Shown here: positions 16,154-25,124 of the stretch, one piece after another
Position numbering within the stretch: the stretch's first letter is position 1
How the letters are laid out: every line of letters starts with the position of its first letter
The notes under the pieces: generated by a model
What the model was told of the DNA's origin: nothing
What the model saw: the letters and a program-made list of their open reading frames with translations, nothing else
Databases searched by the model: none
Made by a program: the position numbers and the translations under genes
Origin: Sediminicola sp. YIK13
GTDB taxonomy: Bacteria; Bacteroidota; Bacteroidia; Flavobacteriales; Flavobacteriaceae
Length of the DNA stretch: 64,000 bases
Assembly (NCBI RefSeq): GCF_001430825.1
Contig: NZ_CP010535.1
Location: forward strand, 1,096,501 to 1,160,500
Direction: 5' to 3'

Positions 16154-18634
16154 ATGAAAAAATTATTACCATTATTGCTTGTTCTTTCCACAACGTTAAC
16201 CTTTGCACAAAGATCTAGGGGCACAAGTAATATTGTTACGGTATCTGGAACGGTATTGGATAAGGAATACAATGAACCTTTGGAATATGCCACCCTGATA
16301 TTGCAAAGCGTAAATAATCCCGAGAAAGTAACCGGTGGAATCACAGATATAAATGGTAAGTTCAGTGTAGAAACGGAACCTGGTATGTACAACATTCGTG
16401 TGGAATATATCTCCTACAATACCTACCGTTTGGACAGTCAAAATATAACGGCATCCAAAAATCTTGGCACCATTAAGCTTGGCATCAATGTTGAACAACT
16501 GGAAGCTGTAGAAGTTGTAGGTGAAAAAACAACAGTAGAGGTGAGACTTGACAAAAAGATCTATAATATTGGTAAGGATATAACCACCAGTGGGGCTACT
16601 GTAACTGATGCCTTGAACAATGTTCCTTCTGTAAGTGTAGACGTGGAGGGAGGAATTAGTTTAAGAGGAAATGAAAATGTACGTATACTTATCAACGGAA
16701 GACCTTCTGCCTTAGCAGGTTTTGGTTCCACAGATGCTTTACGCCAAATACCAGCCGATGCTATAGATAAAGTAGAGGTCATAACAAGCCCGTCCGCGAG
16801 ATATGACGCCGAGGGTACCGCCGGTATTCTTAATATCATCCTGAAAAAAGAGAAAACTTTAGGTTTTAATGGTACAATAAATACCACTATAGGGTATCCC
16901 ACAGCCAGTCAAATTAGTTCTAACCTAAACCTCCGTACGGACAAATTCAATATTTTTAATACGTTGGGTTTTAGTTATAGACAACCACCGGGAGGTGGAT
17001 TCGCTGACAACACTTATGCCAATGGTGATTTTGATAGAATCATAGAGGATAGGAACATTGAAAGGGAAAATCTTAGTTTTAATTTCAATATTGGAATGGA
17101 ATACTTTCTTACCGATAAATCTTCTGTTACCGCTGGATATTTCGCTAGAATTTCCGATGGAACCGATGTTACCGAGAACTTAAGTAGACGCTTTGTAGGA
17201 ACCGATATTGCCAGTAGAACAATTAGAACAGAGGACGAAAGGGAGGATGATAAAAGCAATCAGATATCCCTTAATTACATTAACAGGTTGGACGACGATG
17301 GTCAAAAGTTAACTGCAGATTTACAGTATTCCTTTGACAAAGAAGATATTTTTACTGTGATTCAAGAGAACAATACCTTTCCTAATAATGATTTATTAGC
17401 CTTCGAAAATATTAACGAAAAGGAAAAGCAGAAAGAATTTTTATTTCAAGCGGATTATGTATTGCCAATGGGAGATGCACAGTTTGAAGCTGGATATCGT
17501 GGAAATTTTGAAGTGACTGATAATCCTTTTAAATTGGAAACTGAAGATTTGGATACTGGGGAATTAGTGCTGCGACAAGACAATAATTTTAAGTATACAG
17601 AAAATGTAAATGCGCTATATACCCAATATGGCAATAAGTATGGAAAATTCTCTTTTCTTGCTGGATTAAGATTGGAAAACACCCAATTAAAAGGAGAGTT
17701 GACATCATTTGATCTAGAGGCCTTACAGGAATCCATAGGGGAAGATATAGATCTTAATTTTGATAAAAACTATTTAGGCCTTTTCCCTACCCTTAACTTG
17801 ATTTTCGAAATTGCAGAACGTGAAAACATTACCTTAGGATATAATCGCAGAATCAACAGACCAAGAGGATGGTATATTAATCCTTTTCCATCACGATCTA
17901 GTAGGACAAATATTTTTCAAGGAAACCCAGATTTAGACCCTGCTTTTGCCAATGCCTATGACCTTGGTTATTTAAAAAGATGGGAGAAGTTAACCTTTAC
18001 TTCGTCTATTTACTATCAGAAAGAGACCAACTCTTTTGAAAGAGTTCAGGAAGAAACAGGAGAATTGACAGAAGATGGTATTAGGATTATTCGTACCGTA
18101 CCTATTAACCTGTCTACCAATGAAAGGATTGGTGCAGAGGCCGGCATACTTTATAATCCAACCAAATGGTTACGTTTAAATTATAGCTTTAATTTTTTCC
18201 AGTTTTCAACCGAGGGAGCTTTCAATGGTGTGGATTATGGCGCCCAAAATACAAGCTGGTTTACCCGATTTAGTTCTAAGGTCACCTTACCCGGCAAATT
18301 AGAGTGGCAAACCAATGCCTTTTATTCTGGGCCCAGTAATAATGCCCAGACCAAAAACGAAGGGATCTTCTCTTTGAACTTGGCCTTTAGTAAAGATATC
18401 ATGGGGGACAAGGGAACGCTCGCCTTTAATGTGAGTGATTTATTGAACTCCAGAAAAAGAAGATCTTTTACAGAAACCGATTTTTTTACTTCCGATAGCG
18501 AATTTCAATGGAGACAAAGGCAGTTTAACCTTTCTTTTGTATACCGTTTTAACCAACCTAAAGGAAAGCAAAACAATCAGAGAAGAGGGGGTGATGACGA
18601 TGATGAAAGGGACTACGGCGGAGGCTCAAAATAA
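16154..18634 (+). CDS. TonB-dependent receptor with carboxypeptidase-like regulatory domain
   Basis: An 826-residue outer-membrane protein. It has a signal peptide (about 1-19, TFAQ), a carboxypeptidase-regulatory-like beta-sandwich (about 28-115, VSGTVLDKEYNEPLEYATL) and a plug domain (about 140-225) with VRILINGRPSAL, DKVEVITSPSARYDAEGTAGILNIILKK. A long C-terminal beta-barrel of the outer-membrane protein beta-barrel type follows and ends in a tail of acidic and glycine residues. The ligand is unknown; no SusD partner is adjacent, so it is not a typical SusC. It is co-transcribed with the small exported protein upstream and ended by a strong terminator. Confidence 0.88.
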   Translation: MKKLLPLLLVLSTTLTFAQRSRGTSNIVTVSGTVLDKEYNEPLEYATLILQSVNNPEKVTGGITDINGKFSVETEPGMYNIRVEYISYNTYRLDSQNITASKNLGTIKLGINVEQLEAVEVVGEKTTVEVRLDKKIYNIGKDITTSGATVTDALNNVPSVSVDVEGGISLRGNENVRILINGRPSALAGFGSTDALRQIPADAIDKVEVITSPSARYDAEGTAGILNIILKKEKTLGFNGTINTTIGYPTASQISSNLNLRTDKFNIFNTLGFSYRQPPGGGFADNTYANGDFDRIIEDRNIERENLSFNFNIGMEYFLTDKSSVTAGYFARISDGTDVTENLSRRFVGTDIASRTIRTEDEREDDKSNQISLNYINRLDDDGQKLTADLQYSFDKEDIFTVIQENNTFPNNDLLAFENINEKEKQKEFLFQADYVLPMGDAQFEAGYRGNFEVTDNPFKLETEDLDTGELVLRQDNNFKYTENVNALYTQYGNKYGKFSFLAGLRLENTQLKGELTSFDLEALQESIGEDIDLNFDKNYLGLFPTLNLIFEIAERENITLGYNRRINRPRGWYINPFPSRSSRTNIFQGNPDLDPAFANAYDLGYLKRWEKLTFTSSIYYQKETNSFERVQEETGELTEDGIRIIRTVPINLSTNERIGAEAGILYNPTKWLRLNYSFNFFQFSTEGAFNGVDYGAQNTSWFTRFSSKVTLPGKLEWQTNAFYSGPSNNAQTKNEGIFSLNLAFSKDIMGDKGTLAFNVSDLLNSRKRRSFTETDFFTSDSEFQWRQRQFNLSFVYRFNQPKGKQNNQRRGGDDDDERDYGGGSK

Positions 18635-18655
18635 ATCAACATAAAAATAAGTCAA

Positions 18656-18686
18656 TAAAAAAGGAGGCTTTAGGCCTCCTTTTTTA
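18656..18686 (+). terminator. Intrinsic terminator after the TonB receptor
   Basis: An 8-bp stem AAGGAGGC/GCCTCCTT (18661-18668 with 18674-18681) extended by flanking A and T runs. Confidence 0.9.
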
Positions 18687-18870
18687 TTGACTTAGATATT
18701 CTACGTATTATTTTACAAACAGCCTTCTCAAAACAAAAAGGATAAAGGGCAAAGGTGATACAATGATTTAAGTTGTCATTGCAAATTACAATCAACCTAG
18801 CGTTTCTTGCCCATTGCGTAAAGGGTCATCAAATATTTACTAGCTCGGACAAACAGCAAATTAAATTAAA

Positions 18871-18893
18871 AAGGAGCCATGTGGCTCCTTTTT
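18871..18893 (-). terminator. Intrinsic terminator of the 57-residue membrane protein gene
   Basis: An 8-bp perfect stem AAGGAGCC/GGCTCCTT (18871-18878, 18883-18890) immediately after the stop codon of the minus-strand small gene. Confidence 0.85.
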
Positions 18894-19067
18894 TTATTCG
18901 TTGCGTTTCGCTTTTTTGGCGTCGCGTTTTTCTTTCAAGAATTCCAACAATGAACCACCCAACCAATAAGGAATAACAAAGGTCAATAGAAATATCATTA
19001 ACCAAAATCCAATGGTAAGAATCGTTAAAAATGCTAAGAAACCTAAGTACTGGTCGAATTCAAACAT
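18894..19067 (-). CDS. Small membrane protein, 57 residues
   Basis: A short gene read from the ATG at 19067 to the TAA at 18894. It encodes an acidic N-terminus, a long hydrophobic stretch (about residues 8-41: two short or one long membrane segment around FLAFLTILTIGFW and MIFLLTFVIPYW) and a very basic tail (KEKRDAKKAKRNE). A complete promoter lies upstream (TTG, 21 bases, TATCTTTG) and an intrinsic terminator directly downstream, so it is a free-standing transcription unit. The function is not known. It is divergent from fumC. The charge pattern predicts the C-terminus in the cytoplasm. Confidence 0.82.
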   Translation of the reverse strand: MFEFDQYLGFLAFLTILTIGFWLMIFLLTFVIPYWLGGSLLEFLKEKRDAKKAKRNE

Positions 19068-19089
19068 GAGTGATAAATTTTAACGTTTA

Positions 19090-19121
19090 CAAAGATACTT
19101 TGAAATAGGTGAATACTACAA
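19090..19121 (-). promoter_or_regulatory. Promoter of the 57-residue membrane protein gene
   Basis: On the minus strand, TTG (19121-19119), a 21-base spacer and TATCTTTG (19097-19090) match the Bacteroidota -33/-7 promoter pattern, 22 bases before the ATG. Confidence 0.65.
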
Positions 19122-19190
19122 ATCAAATTCAAAAAAAATGGAAATAAATTGGCAAAGCAGTACCTTTGTAAGAAACAAAACCACTTTAAA

Positions 19191-20588
19191 ATGAGCTTTA
19201 GAATTGAAAAAGACACTATGGGAGAGGTTAAGGTCCCATCCGATAAATATTGGGGCGCACAAACAGAGCGTTCCCGAAACAATTTTAAAATAGGTCCTTC
19301 GGCTTCCATGCCCTTGGATATCGTCTATGGCTTTGCATATCTTAAGAAAGCTGCAGCCTATGCCAACCATGACCTTGGAGTTCTTAGCAAAGAAAAAAGG
19401 GATATGATCGCTGCCGTATGTGATGAAATCTTGGAAGGCAAACACAACGATCAATTTCCATTGGTGATTTGGCAAACAGGATCTGGAACCCAGAGCAATA
19501 TGAACGTGAACGAGGTTGTTGCCAATAGGGCACATGAAATGGCGGGGAATAAAATAGGTGAAGGAGAAAAAACGATTCAGGCCAACGATGACGTGAACAA
19601 ATCTCAATCTTCCAATGACACCTTCCCTACAGGGATGCATATTGCGGCTTACAAGAAAATTGTTGAAGTGACCATTCCTGGAGTAACGCAACTTAGAGAT
19701 ACATTACATAAAAAAGCACAAGAATTTAAAAATGTGGTGAAAATTGGTCGTACCCATTTAATGGATGCAACCCCCCTCACCTTAGGTCAGGAATTTTCTG
19801 GTTATGTTTCCCAATTGGACCACGGCCTAAAAGCATTAAAAAATACTTTACCACATTTGAGTGAATTGGCATTGGGTGGTACGGCCGTAGGAACAGGATT
19901 AAATACCCCTGAAGGCTATGATGTTTTGGTAGCAGAATATATTGCCAAATTTACAGGCCTACCCTTTATCACCGCCGAAAACAAATTTGAAGCCTTAGCT
20001 GCCCACGATGCTATTGTGGAAAGTCACGGTGCCTTAAAACAATTGTCAGTGGCCTTGAATAAAATAGCCAATGATATTAGAATGATGGCCTCTGGACCGC
20101 GTTCTGGGATTGGGGAAATTATCATCCCTGCCAATGAACCTGGTAGTTCTATTATGCCAGGAAAAGTGAATCCAACCCAGTGTGAGGCGCTTACGATGGT
20201 ATGTGCTCAAGTAATGGGTAATGACGTTGCCATCACTGTAGGCGGTACCCAAGGTCACTATGAGTTAAACGTATTTAAACCTATGATGGCTGCAAATATT
20301 CTTCAATCTGCAGAATTACTTGGGGATGCCTGTGTCAGTTTTGATGAGAATTGTGCAATCGGGATAGAGCCCAACCATGGCGTTATTAAACAACTGTTGA
20401 ACAATTCCTTAATGTTGGTCACTGCTTTAAACACCAAAATTGGATACTATAAAGCAGCTGAAATAGCCAATACAGCACATAAGAATGGAACCACGCTTAA
20501 AGAAGAAGCAATCAATCTGGGCTATGTTACAGCTGAGGATTATGATGATTGGGTAAAGCCGGAAGATATGGTTGGATCGATGAAATAA
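19191..20588 (+). CDS. fumC: Fumarate hydratase class II
   Basis: A 465-residue enzyme of the TCA cycle that interconverts fumarate and malate without an iron-sulfur cluster. It has [34 protein letters not shown] and the superfamily signature [13 protein letters not shown] in the expected order, at standard length. The start is the ATG at 19191; the longer frame from a TTG at 19149 would add 14 residues foreign to the family. TACCTTTG at 19161-19168 matches the -7 box and gives a short leader. Confidence 0.96.
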   Translation: MSFRIEKDTMGEVKVPSDKYWGAQTERSRNNFKIGPSASMPLDIVYGFAYLKKAAAYANHDLGVLSKEKRDMIAAVCDEILEGKHNDQFPLVIWQTGSGTQSNMNVNEVVANRAHEMAGNKIGEGEKTIQANDDVNKSQSSNDTFPTGMHIAAYKKIVEVTIPGVTQLRDTLHKKAQEFKNVVKIGRTHLMDATPLTLGQEFSGYVSQLDHGLKALKNTLPHLSELALGGTAVGTGLNTPEGYDVLVAEYIAKFTGLPFITAENKFEALAAHDAIVESHGALKQLSVALNKIANDIRMMASGPRSGIGEIIIPANEPGSSIMPGKVNPTQCEALTMVCAQVMGNDVAITVGGTQGHYELNVFKPMMAANILQSAELLGDACVSFDENCAIGIEPNHGVIKQLLNNSLMLVTALNTKIGYYKAAEIANTAHKNGTTLKEEAINLGYVTAEDYDDWVKPEDMVGSMK

Positions 20589-20606
20589 TTCAATAATAAA
20601 AGAATT

Positions 20607-20640
20607 AAAAAGGGGCAATCAAATGATTGCCCCTTTTTTT
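20607..20640 (+). terminator. Intrinsic terminator after fumC
   Basis: A stem of GGGGCAATC paired with GATTGCCCC, flanked by A and T runs, with a 4-nt loop. It may also serve the converging gene at 20662. Confidence 0.9.
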
Positions 20641-20661
20641 GTTATTTATGAATAGTGATTA

Positions 20662-21549
20662 CTATTTCAAGGTGAACTTAGAAGTTCCCAATAATTTTAA
20701 TTTACCATCATAAACATTTACCATGTAATTTCCTTTTTGAAAATCACCTGAAGGTTTGCTGATGTAATCACAAACATCCAAAGACTTGTTCTCATAGTAG
20801 AAGTTAGTTTCTTTGCTATAGGTTACGGAAGCACCGCTATCAATAGTTTTAGAAAAACTTTCACCCAATACGTTTCCTTGTGGATCCAATACCTCTATGT
20901 AGAACTCTCTGTCGCCTGCCTGAGCAATTGCGTTGTTCGCTATAGTGAAACAAATTTTAAATTTATCTGTTCCTCTAGCTCTTTGGGTAGAAACCAATTT
21001 ACCACTAGATCTTTCTTTAACTGCGTCAACAGAGAATTGTGAAAGGTTAAGGGCAGATCCCTTTTCAACAGCTGAAGCCAATTGTGTGTTCTGTACTACC
21101 AAAGAATCGTTGAAAACAGTTTGTTTTTCCAATTCTACATAAGTACTATCTCTCTGCATGGCCAATCTGCTGTTAGACCTAGTAAGAGAATCTACTTGTT
21201 TCATCAACTGCTCTCTTTCCTTCTTTAGGACAGTAACTTGATTTCTAAATCTGTACAAAGAAGAAATATCACCTTTCATTGTTTTAACAGAATCAATGTA
21301 TTTGGCAATTTTGTCTCTGGCAATAACCAATTCTTCGTTGGTCATGTTACTTTCAATAATAGCTTTGTCGTATTCCGACTTCAAACTATTTAAATCCTCA
21401 ACCACCAATTGTTTTTCTTGTTGTAAAATCTCAGTGGTCTTTTGCTTATCCTTGTAAAGACTTACTGTGTAAATAATTGTACCCAATAAAATGATACCTA
21501 GTAATCCAGCGATTACTTTTAAACTGTTATTGTTTTTAGTTTCAGTCAT
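20662..21549 (-). CDS. Membrane-anchored coiled-coil protein, unknown function
   Basis: A 295-residue protein with one N-terminal membrane segment (about 11-30, VIAGLLGIILLGTIIYTV). A long coiled-coil region (about 35-155) rich in Lys, Glu and Leu follows. The C-terminal beta-rich domain (about 190-295) has the look of an immunoglobulin-like fold (FKICFTIANNAIAQAG...EFYIEVLDPQGNVLGE). The topology puts the coiled coil in the periplasm. Similar proteins are common in Flavobacteriaceae without a defined role. It stands alone between fumC and a GNAT gene. Confidence 0.7.
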   Translation of the reverse strand: MTETKNNNSLKVIAGLLGIILLGTIIYTVSLYKDKQKTTEILQQEKQLVVEDLNSLKSEYDKAIIESNMTNEELVIARDKIAKYIDSVKTMKGDISSLYRFRNQVTVLKKEREQLMKQVDSLTRSNSRLAMQRDSTYVELEKQTVFNDSLVVQNTQLASAVEKGSALNLSQFSVDAVKERSSGKLVSTQRARGTDKFKICFTIANNAIAQAGDREFYIEVLDPQGNVLGESFSKTIDSGASVTYSKETNFYYENKSLDVCDYISKPSGDFQKGNYMVNVYDGKLKLLGTSKFTLK

Positions 21550-21729
21550 AATAAATTTATTAATTATCCTTTAGTTGATTTGACTTTTTGTTAAAAGCTG
21601 ATTGTTTGTATACGACTATATACGTCGCAATTGTACTTTTAGATTTTTTTGTGGAAAAAAAATTTAATATCACACAATAAATAAATCTTAACCTTAATTT
21701 TATACAATCATTCAATCCACTTCACCAGC

Positions 21730-22194
21730 ATGTCCACAGAAATAATATCTTTTGAACCCAAATATGCACCTGCCTTTAAAGCGCTTAATATAGCTTGGTT
21801 GGAGAAATTTTTTTATGTTGAATCACATGATGCCGATCTCTTGGAAAACTGTGAACAGACCATTATCAACAAAGGAGGCTTTATATTTTTTGCTAAGTAC
21901 CAAGACACCATAGTTGGATGTTTTTCCTTTATTATGATTGATGATAGGATATACGAACTAGGCAAAATGGCTGTAGATCCACAATATCAAGGTTTAAAGA
22001 TTGGTCAGGCACTAATGGACCATGCCGTGGCCTTTGCCAGAACAAATAATTGGAATAAAATACTTCTCTATTCCAATACGAAGTTGGAAAATGCCATTTA
22101 TATCTATAAAAAATACGGTTTTCAAGAAATATATCTGGAGTCCGATACCCCCTATGAACGAAGTAATATTAAAATGGAATTACTAATAAATTGA
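21730..22194 (+). CDS. GNAT family N-acetyltransferase
   Basis: A 154-residue single-domain GNAT enzyme. The acetyl-CoA-binding region is clear: ELGKMAVDPQYQGLKIGQALMDHAV (about 76-100), with the Q-x-x-x-x-G/A loop, followed by LYSNTKLENAIYIYKKYGFQE. The substrate is unknown. It precedes the metallo-hydrolase lipoprotein gene by 88 bases, with a 22-bp inverted repeat between them. Confidence 0.9.
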   Translation: MSTEIISFEPKYAPAFKALNIAWLEKFFYVESHDADLLENCEQTIINKGGFIFFAKYQDTIVGCFSFIMIDDRIYELGKMAVDPQYQGLKIGQALMDHAVAFARTNNWNKILLYSNTKLENAIYIYKKYGFQEIYLESDTPYERSNIKMELLIN

Positions 22195-22212
22195 TATTTC
22201 TTATGAGGTTAA

Positions 22213-22234
22213 AAGATTTATCGATTTAAATCTT
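22213..22234. promoter_or_regulatory. Inverted repeat between the GNAT and metallo-hydrolase genes
   Basis: A perfect dyad AAGATTTA-N6-TAAATCTT. It lacks a T-run of terminator type. It lies about 25 bases before TACCTTTA (22258-22265), a near-match to the -7 box, so an operator role is possible. Confidence 0.4.
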
Positions 22235-22282
22235 AATACTTTCAACCTATTCTAGGATACCTTTAACTAAAACAATTACATT

Positions 22283-23077
22283 ATGAAAACTATAATAATT
22301 TTGCTTGCAGTTTTTTCTTCCATGCTAACAGCATGCAAGGATGCCCCTAAGGAAAAGTCCATTGAACCTATGACTACGGAGGTAACTACCCCAAAAACGG
22401 AAAAAGAAGAACTAAAAATTGTTCCCATTGAACACGCTAGTACCGTATTGGAATGGGGAGACATTACAATTTATGTAGATCCAGTTGGTGGTGCAGTGGC
22501 TTATGAAGGACAAAGTCAGCCCGATCTAATTCTAATTACTGATATACATGGAGATCATTTCAGCCTTGAGACGCTACAGGAACTAAATACTGAAAAGGCA
22601 AAAATCATAGTACCTCAAGAGGTGGCCGATAAAATGCCACAAGAGTTTGCCACACAATTGGATATCTTGAACAACGGGGATTCCAAAGAGCGATATGGTA
22701 TTACTGTTGAAGCTGTTCCGATGTACAACTTAAGAAAAGAAGCTCTTCAAATGCATCCTAAGGGAAGAGGTAATGGTTACGTCCTTAACATGGGCGGTAA
22801 GCGTATTTATTTTTCAGGAGATACGGAAGATATTCCTGAAATGCGCTCCTTGGAAAATATTGATACCGCTTTTATCTGCATGAACCTTCCATACACAATG
22901 ACAGAGGAAAGTGCTGCGGAAGCGGTATTGGAATTTCAACCCAAGCAGGTGTACCCTTACCATTACAGAGGCAACCCAAATGTTAGTGATGTTACCAAAT
23001 TCAAAGCTTTGGTAGAAAAAGGAAATCCAGCCATTAATGTGGTTCAGCTAGACTGGTATCCAAAAGAATCATACTAA
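22283..23077 (+). CDS. MBL-fold metallo-hydrolase lipoprotein (UlaG-like)
   Basis: A 264-residue protein with a lipoprotein signal (MLTAC, Cys18) and a metallo-beta-lactamase fold. Visible motifs are IEHASTVLEWGDITIYVDPVGG, TDIHGDHFS (metal-binding HxDH), YFSGDTEDIPEM and YPYHYRGNPN. This pattern fits the UlaG/UPF0173 branch. It is probably anchored in the periplasm or outer membrane; the substrate is unknown. A second, cytoplasmic relative lies at 35679-36359. Confidence 0.87.
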   Translation: MKTIIILLAVFSSMLTACKDAPKEKSIEPMTTEVTTPKTEKEELKIVPIEHASTVLEWGDITIYVDPVGGAVAYEGQSQPDLILITDIHGDHFSLETLQELNTEKAKIIVPQEVADKMPQEFATQLDILNNGDSKERYGITVEAVPMYNLRKEALQMHPKGRGNGYVLNMGGKRIYFSGDTEDIPEMRSLENIDTAFICMNLPYTMTEESAAEAVLEFQPKQVYPYHYRGNPNVSDVTKFKALVEKGNPAINVVQLDWYPKESY

Positions 23078-23090
23078 ATAAATAGCATAA

Positions 23091-23118
23091 AAAAATCCCG
23101 TTCTTCAACGGGATTTTT
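23091..23118. terminator. Bidirectional terminator between the metallo-hydrolase and ettA genes
   Basis: A perfect 12-bp stem AAAAATCCCGTT/AACGGGATTTTT with a CTTC loop, between converging genes. Confidence 0.92.
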
Positions 23119-23141
23119 TATTACTCTTATTTATGGTCAAC

Positions 23142-24833
23142 CTAGCGGATCAATTTTTTGTACTTGATACGTTTTGGCATTATATCTCCCCCTAATCGTT
23201 TTTTCTTGTTTTCCTCATAATCTGAGAACGACCCTTCAAAGAAATATACTTGGGAATCACCTTCAAATGCAAGGATGTGTGTACAGATCCTATCCAAAAA
23301 CCATCTGTCGTGGGAAATGACCACGGCACAGCCTGCAAAATTTTCCAAACCTTCTTCCAAGGCTCGTAAAGTATTTACATCGAGATCATTGGTAGGTTCA
23401 TCCAATAACAAGACGTTACCTTCTTCTTTTAAGGTCATGGCCAGGTGTAATCTATTGCGTTCCCCTCCAGATAACATATTTACCTTTTTGTTTTGTTCGC
23501 TTCCTGAAAAGTTAAATCTGCTCAGATAAGCTCTGGAGTTCACTTGTCTGCCTCCCATCATGATCAGCTCCTGCTCATCACTGAAGTTTTGCCAAATCGT
23601 TTTCTCTGGGTTGATATTGGAATGTTTCTGATCCACATAGGCGATTTTTGCAGTGTCTCCTACCACAAACTCTCCGCTATCAGGCTTCTCTTCCCCCATA
23701 ATCATTTTAAAAATAGTAGTTTTACCAGCTCCGTTTGGCCCTATTACCCCTACTATTCCCGCCTGAGGCAGTTTAAAATTCAAGTCCTCATAAAGCAATT
23801 TATCGCCATAGGCCTTACTAACGCCAATAGCCTCGATTACATTGGTTCCCAATCTTGGGCCATTTGGAATATAAATTTCCAAATTCTCATCCAATTGTTT
23901 TTGATCCTGACTCAGTAATTTATCGTAATTTTTTAAACGTGCCTTTTGTTTGGTCTGTCTACCTTTTGCTCCTTGACGTACCCATTCCAGCTCACGCTCC
24001 AACGTTTTCTGTCTTTTTGAAGCTACCTTACTTTCATCGGCCATTCTTTTGGACTTTTGCTCTAACCAAGAGGAGTAATTCCCTTTCCAAGGAATACCTT
24101 CACCCCTATCCAATTCCAAGATCCATCCGGCCACATTATCAAGAAAGTATCTATCGTGAGTTACTGCAATTACGGTTCCCTTATATTGCGCCAAATGGTG
24201 CTCCAACCAATGTACAGATTCTGCATCCAAATGGTTGGTAGGTTCATCCAACAGCAATATTTCTGGTTCTTGTAACAATAACCTACAGAGTGCCACTCGT
24301 CTTCTTTCCCCTCCAGACAGTACCCCAATTTTCTTATCGGGTTCCGGGGTACGCAGAGCGTCCATGGCAATTTCCAATTTCGTATCCAATTCCCAAGCGT
24401 CCGAGGCGTCTATCTTATCCTGAAGTTCTGCCTGTTTGTCCATAAGTTTTTGCATCTTATCTGCATCCTCATAAACCTCGGGAAGACCAAACATATCGTT
24501 GATCTTATTGTATTCATCTAAAATAGCAACCGTATCGGCCACCCCTTCTTTAACAACCTCTAAAACCGTTTTGGATTCATCCAATTGCGGTTCTTGTTCC
24601 AAATAACCAACTTTATAACCTGGAGAGAATACTACATCTCCCTGAAAGTTTTTATCTACTCCTGCGATAATTTTCAACAAAGTAGACTTACCAGACCCGT
24701 TAAGACCCAAGATTCCAATCTTGGCCCCGTAAAAGAAGCTCAGGTAAATATTTTTTAATACAGGTGTATTGGCTGTCTTATAGGTTTTGGTAACCCCAGA
24801 CATGGAAAAAATGACTTTCTTATCGTCAGACAT
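23142..24833 (-). CDS. ettA: Energy-dependent translational throttle protein EttA (ABC-F ATPase)
   Basis: A 563-residue ABC-F protein with two nucleotide-binding domains and no membrane part. Walker A motifs are GLNGSGKST (43-51) and GPNGAGKTT. Signature motifs are LSGGERRRVALC and LSGGERNRLHLA, each followed by LLLDEPTNHLD or LLLDEPTNDLD. EttA binds the ribosomal E-site and gates entry into elongation according to ATP/ADP ratio. The second domain has the long interdomain linker typical of the group. It is preceded by a 60-residue membrane protein gene 35 bases upstream on the same strand. Confidence 0.95.
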   Translation of the reverse strand: MSDDKKVIFSMSGVTKTYKTANTPVLKNIYLSFFYGAKIGILGLNGSGKSTLLKIIAGVDKNFQGDVVFSPGYKVGYLEQEPQLDESKTVLEVVKEGVADTVAILDEYNKINDMFGLPEVYEDADKMQKLMDKQAELQDKIDASDAWELDTKLEIAMDALRTPEPDKKIGVLSGGERRRVALCRLLLQEPEILLLDEPTNHLDAESVHWLEHHLAQYKGTVIAVTHDRYFLDNVAGWILELDRGEGIPWKGNYSSWLEQKSKRMADESKVASKRQKTLERELEWVRQGAKGRQTKQKARLKNYDKLLSQDQKQLDENLEIYIPNGPRLGTNVIEAIGVSKAYGDKLLYEDLNFKLPQAGIVGVIGPNGAGKTTIFKMIMGEEKPDSGEFVVGDTAKIAYVDQKHSNINPEKTIWQNFSDEQELIMMGGRQVNSRAYLSRFNFSGSEQNKKVNMLSGGERNRLHLAMTLKEEGNVLLLDEPTNDLDVNTLRALEEGLENFAGCAVVISHDRWFLDRICTHILAFEGDSQVYFFEGSFSDYEENKKKRLGGDIMPKRIKYKKLIR

Positions 24834-24868
24834 AAAATAATATGATTAAAATTGTTGATTTGGCTAAG

Positions 24869-25051
24869 TTATACCCTGCCTTTTAAGGCATTAAATACCC
24901 AAGCAATGGCAAAAAAACCAATACCCACTGCTGCAAACCCCCATCCTGCAATATCTTTATATCTAAAAGCCCCTAGAGCAATCAACGAAAGGCCTACAAT
25001 AATCATTATAAAGGTCGCCCATGCAAGCACGGTATTCTTGTTCATTCCCAT
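24869..25051 (-). CDS. Small membrane protein, CAL67264 family
   Basis: A 60-residue protein with two predicted membrane segments (about 8-28 and 34-55) joined by a short polar turn. The sequence MNKNTVLAWATFIMI...GWGFAAVGIGFFAIAWVFNALKG matches what I recall of the CAL67264 family, a conserved Flavobacteriaceae protein of unknown function. It ends 35 bases before ettA, so the two may be co-transcribed. The first ATG (25051) or the third codon ATG (25045) could be the start. Confidence 0.8.
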   Translation of the reverse strand: MGMNKNTVLAWATFIMIIVGLSLIALGAFRYKDIAGWGFAAVGIGFFAIAWVFNALKGRV

Positions 25052-25124
25052 ATTCGATTAGTTTTTTTTGGTACCGACAAATATCGTAATTTTTAAAAGA
25101 TTATATAAACGAAACGCAAAAACT

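Noticed and set aside
18773-18976. Plus-strand frame of 67 codons between the TonB receptor and fumC
   Set aside because: It spans the terminator of the minus-strand small membrane gene and reads antisense across its coding sequence; composition is not protein-like.
19116-19691. Long minus-strand frame (191 codons) opposite fumC
   Set aside because: It is a shadow of the fumC coding sequence on the other strand, with no supporting features.
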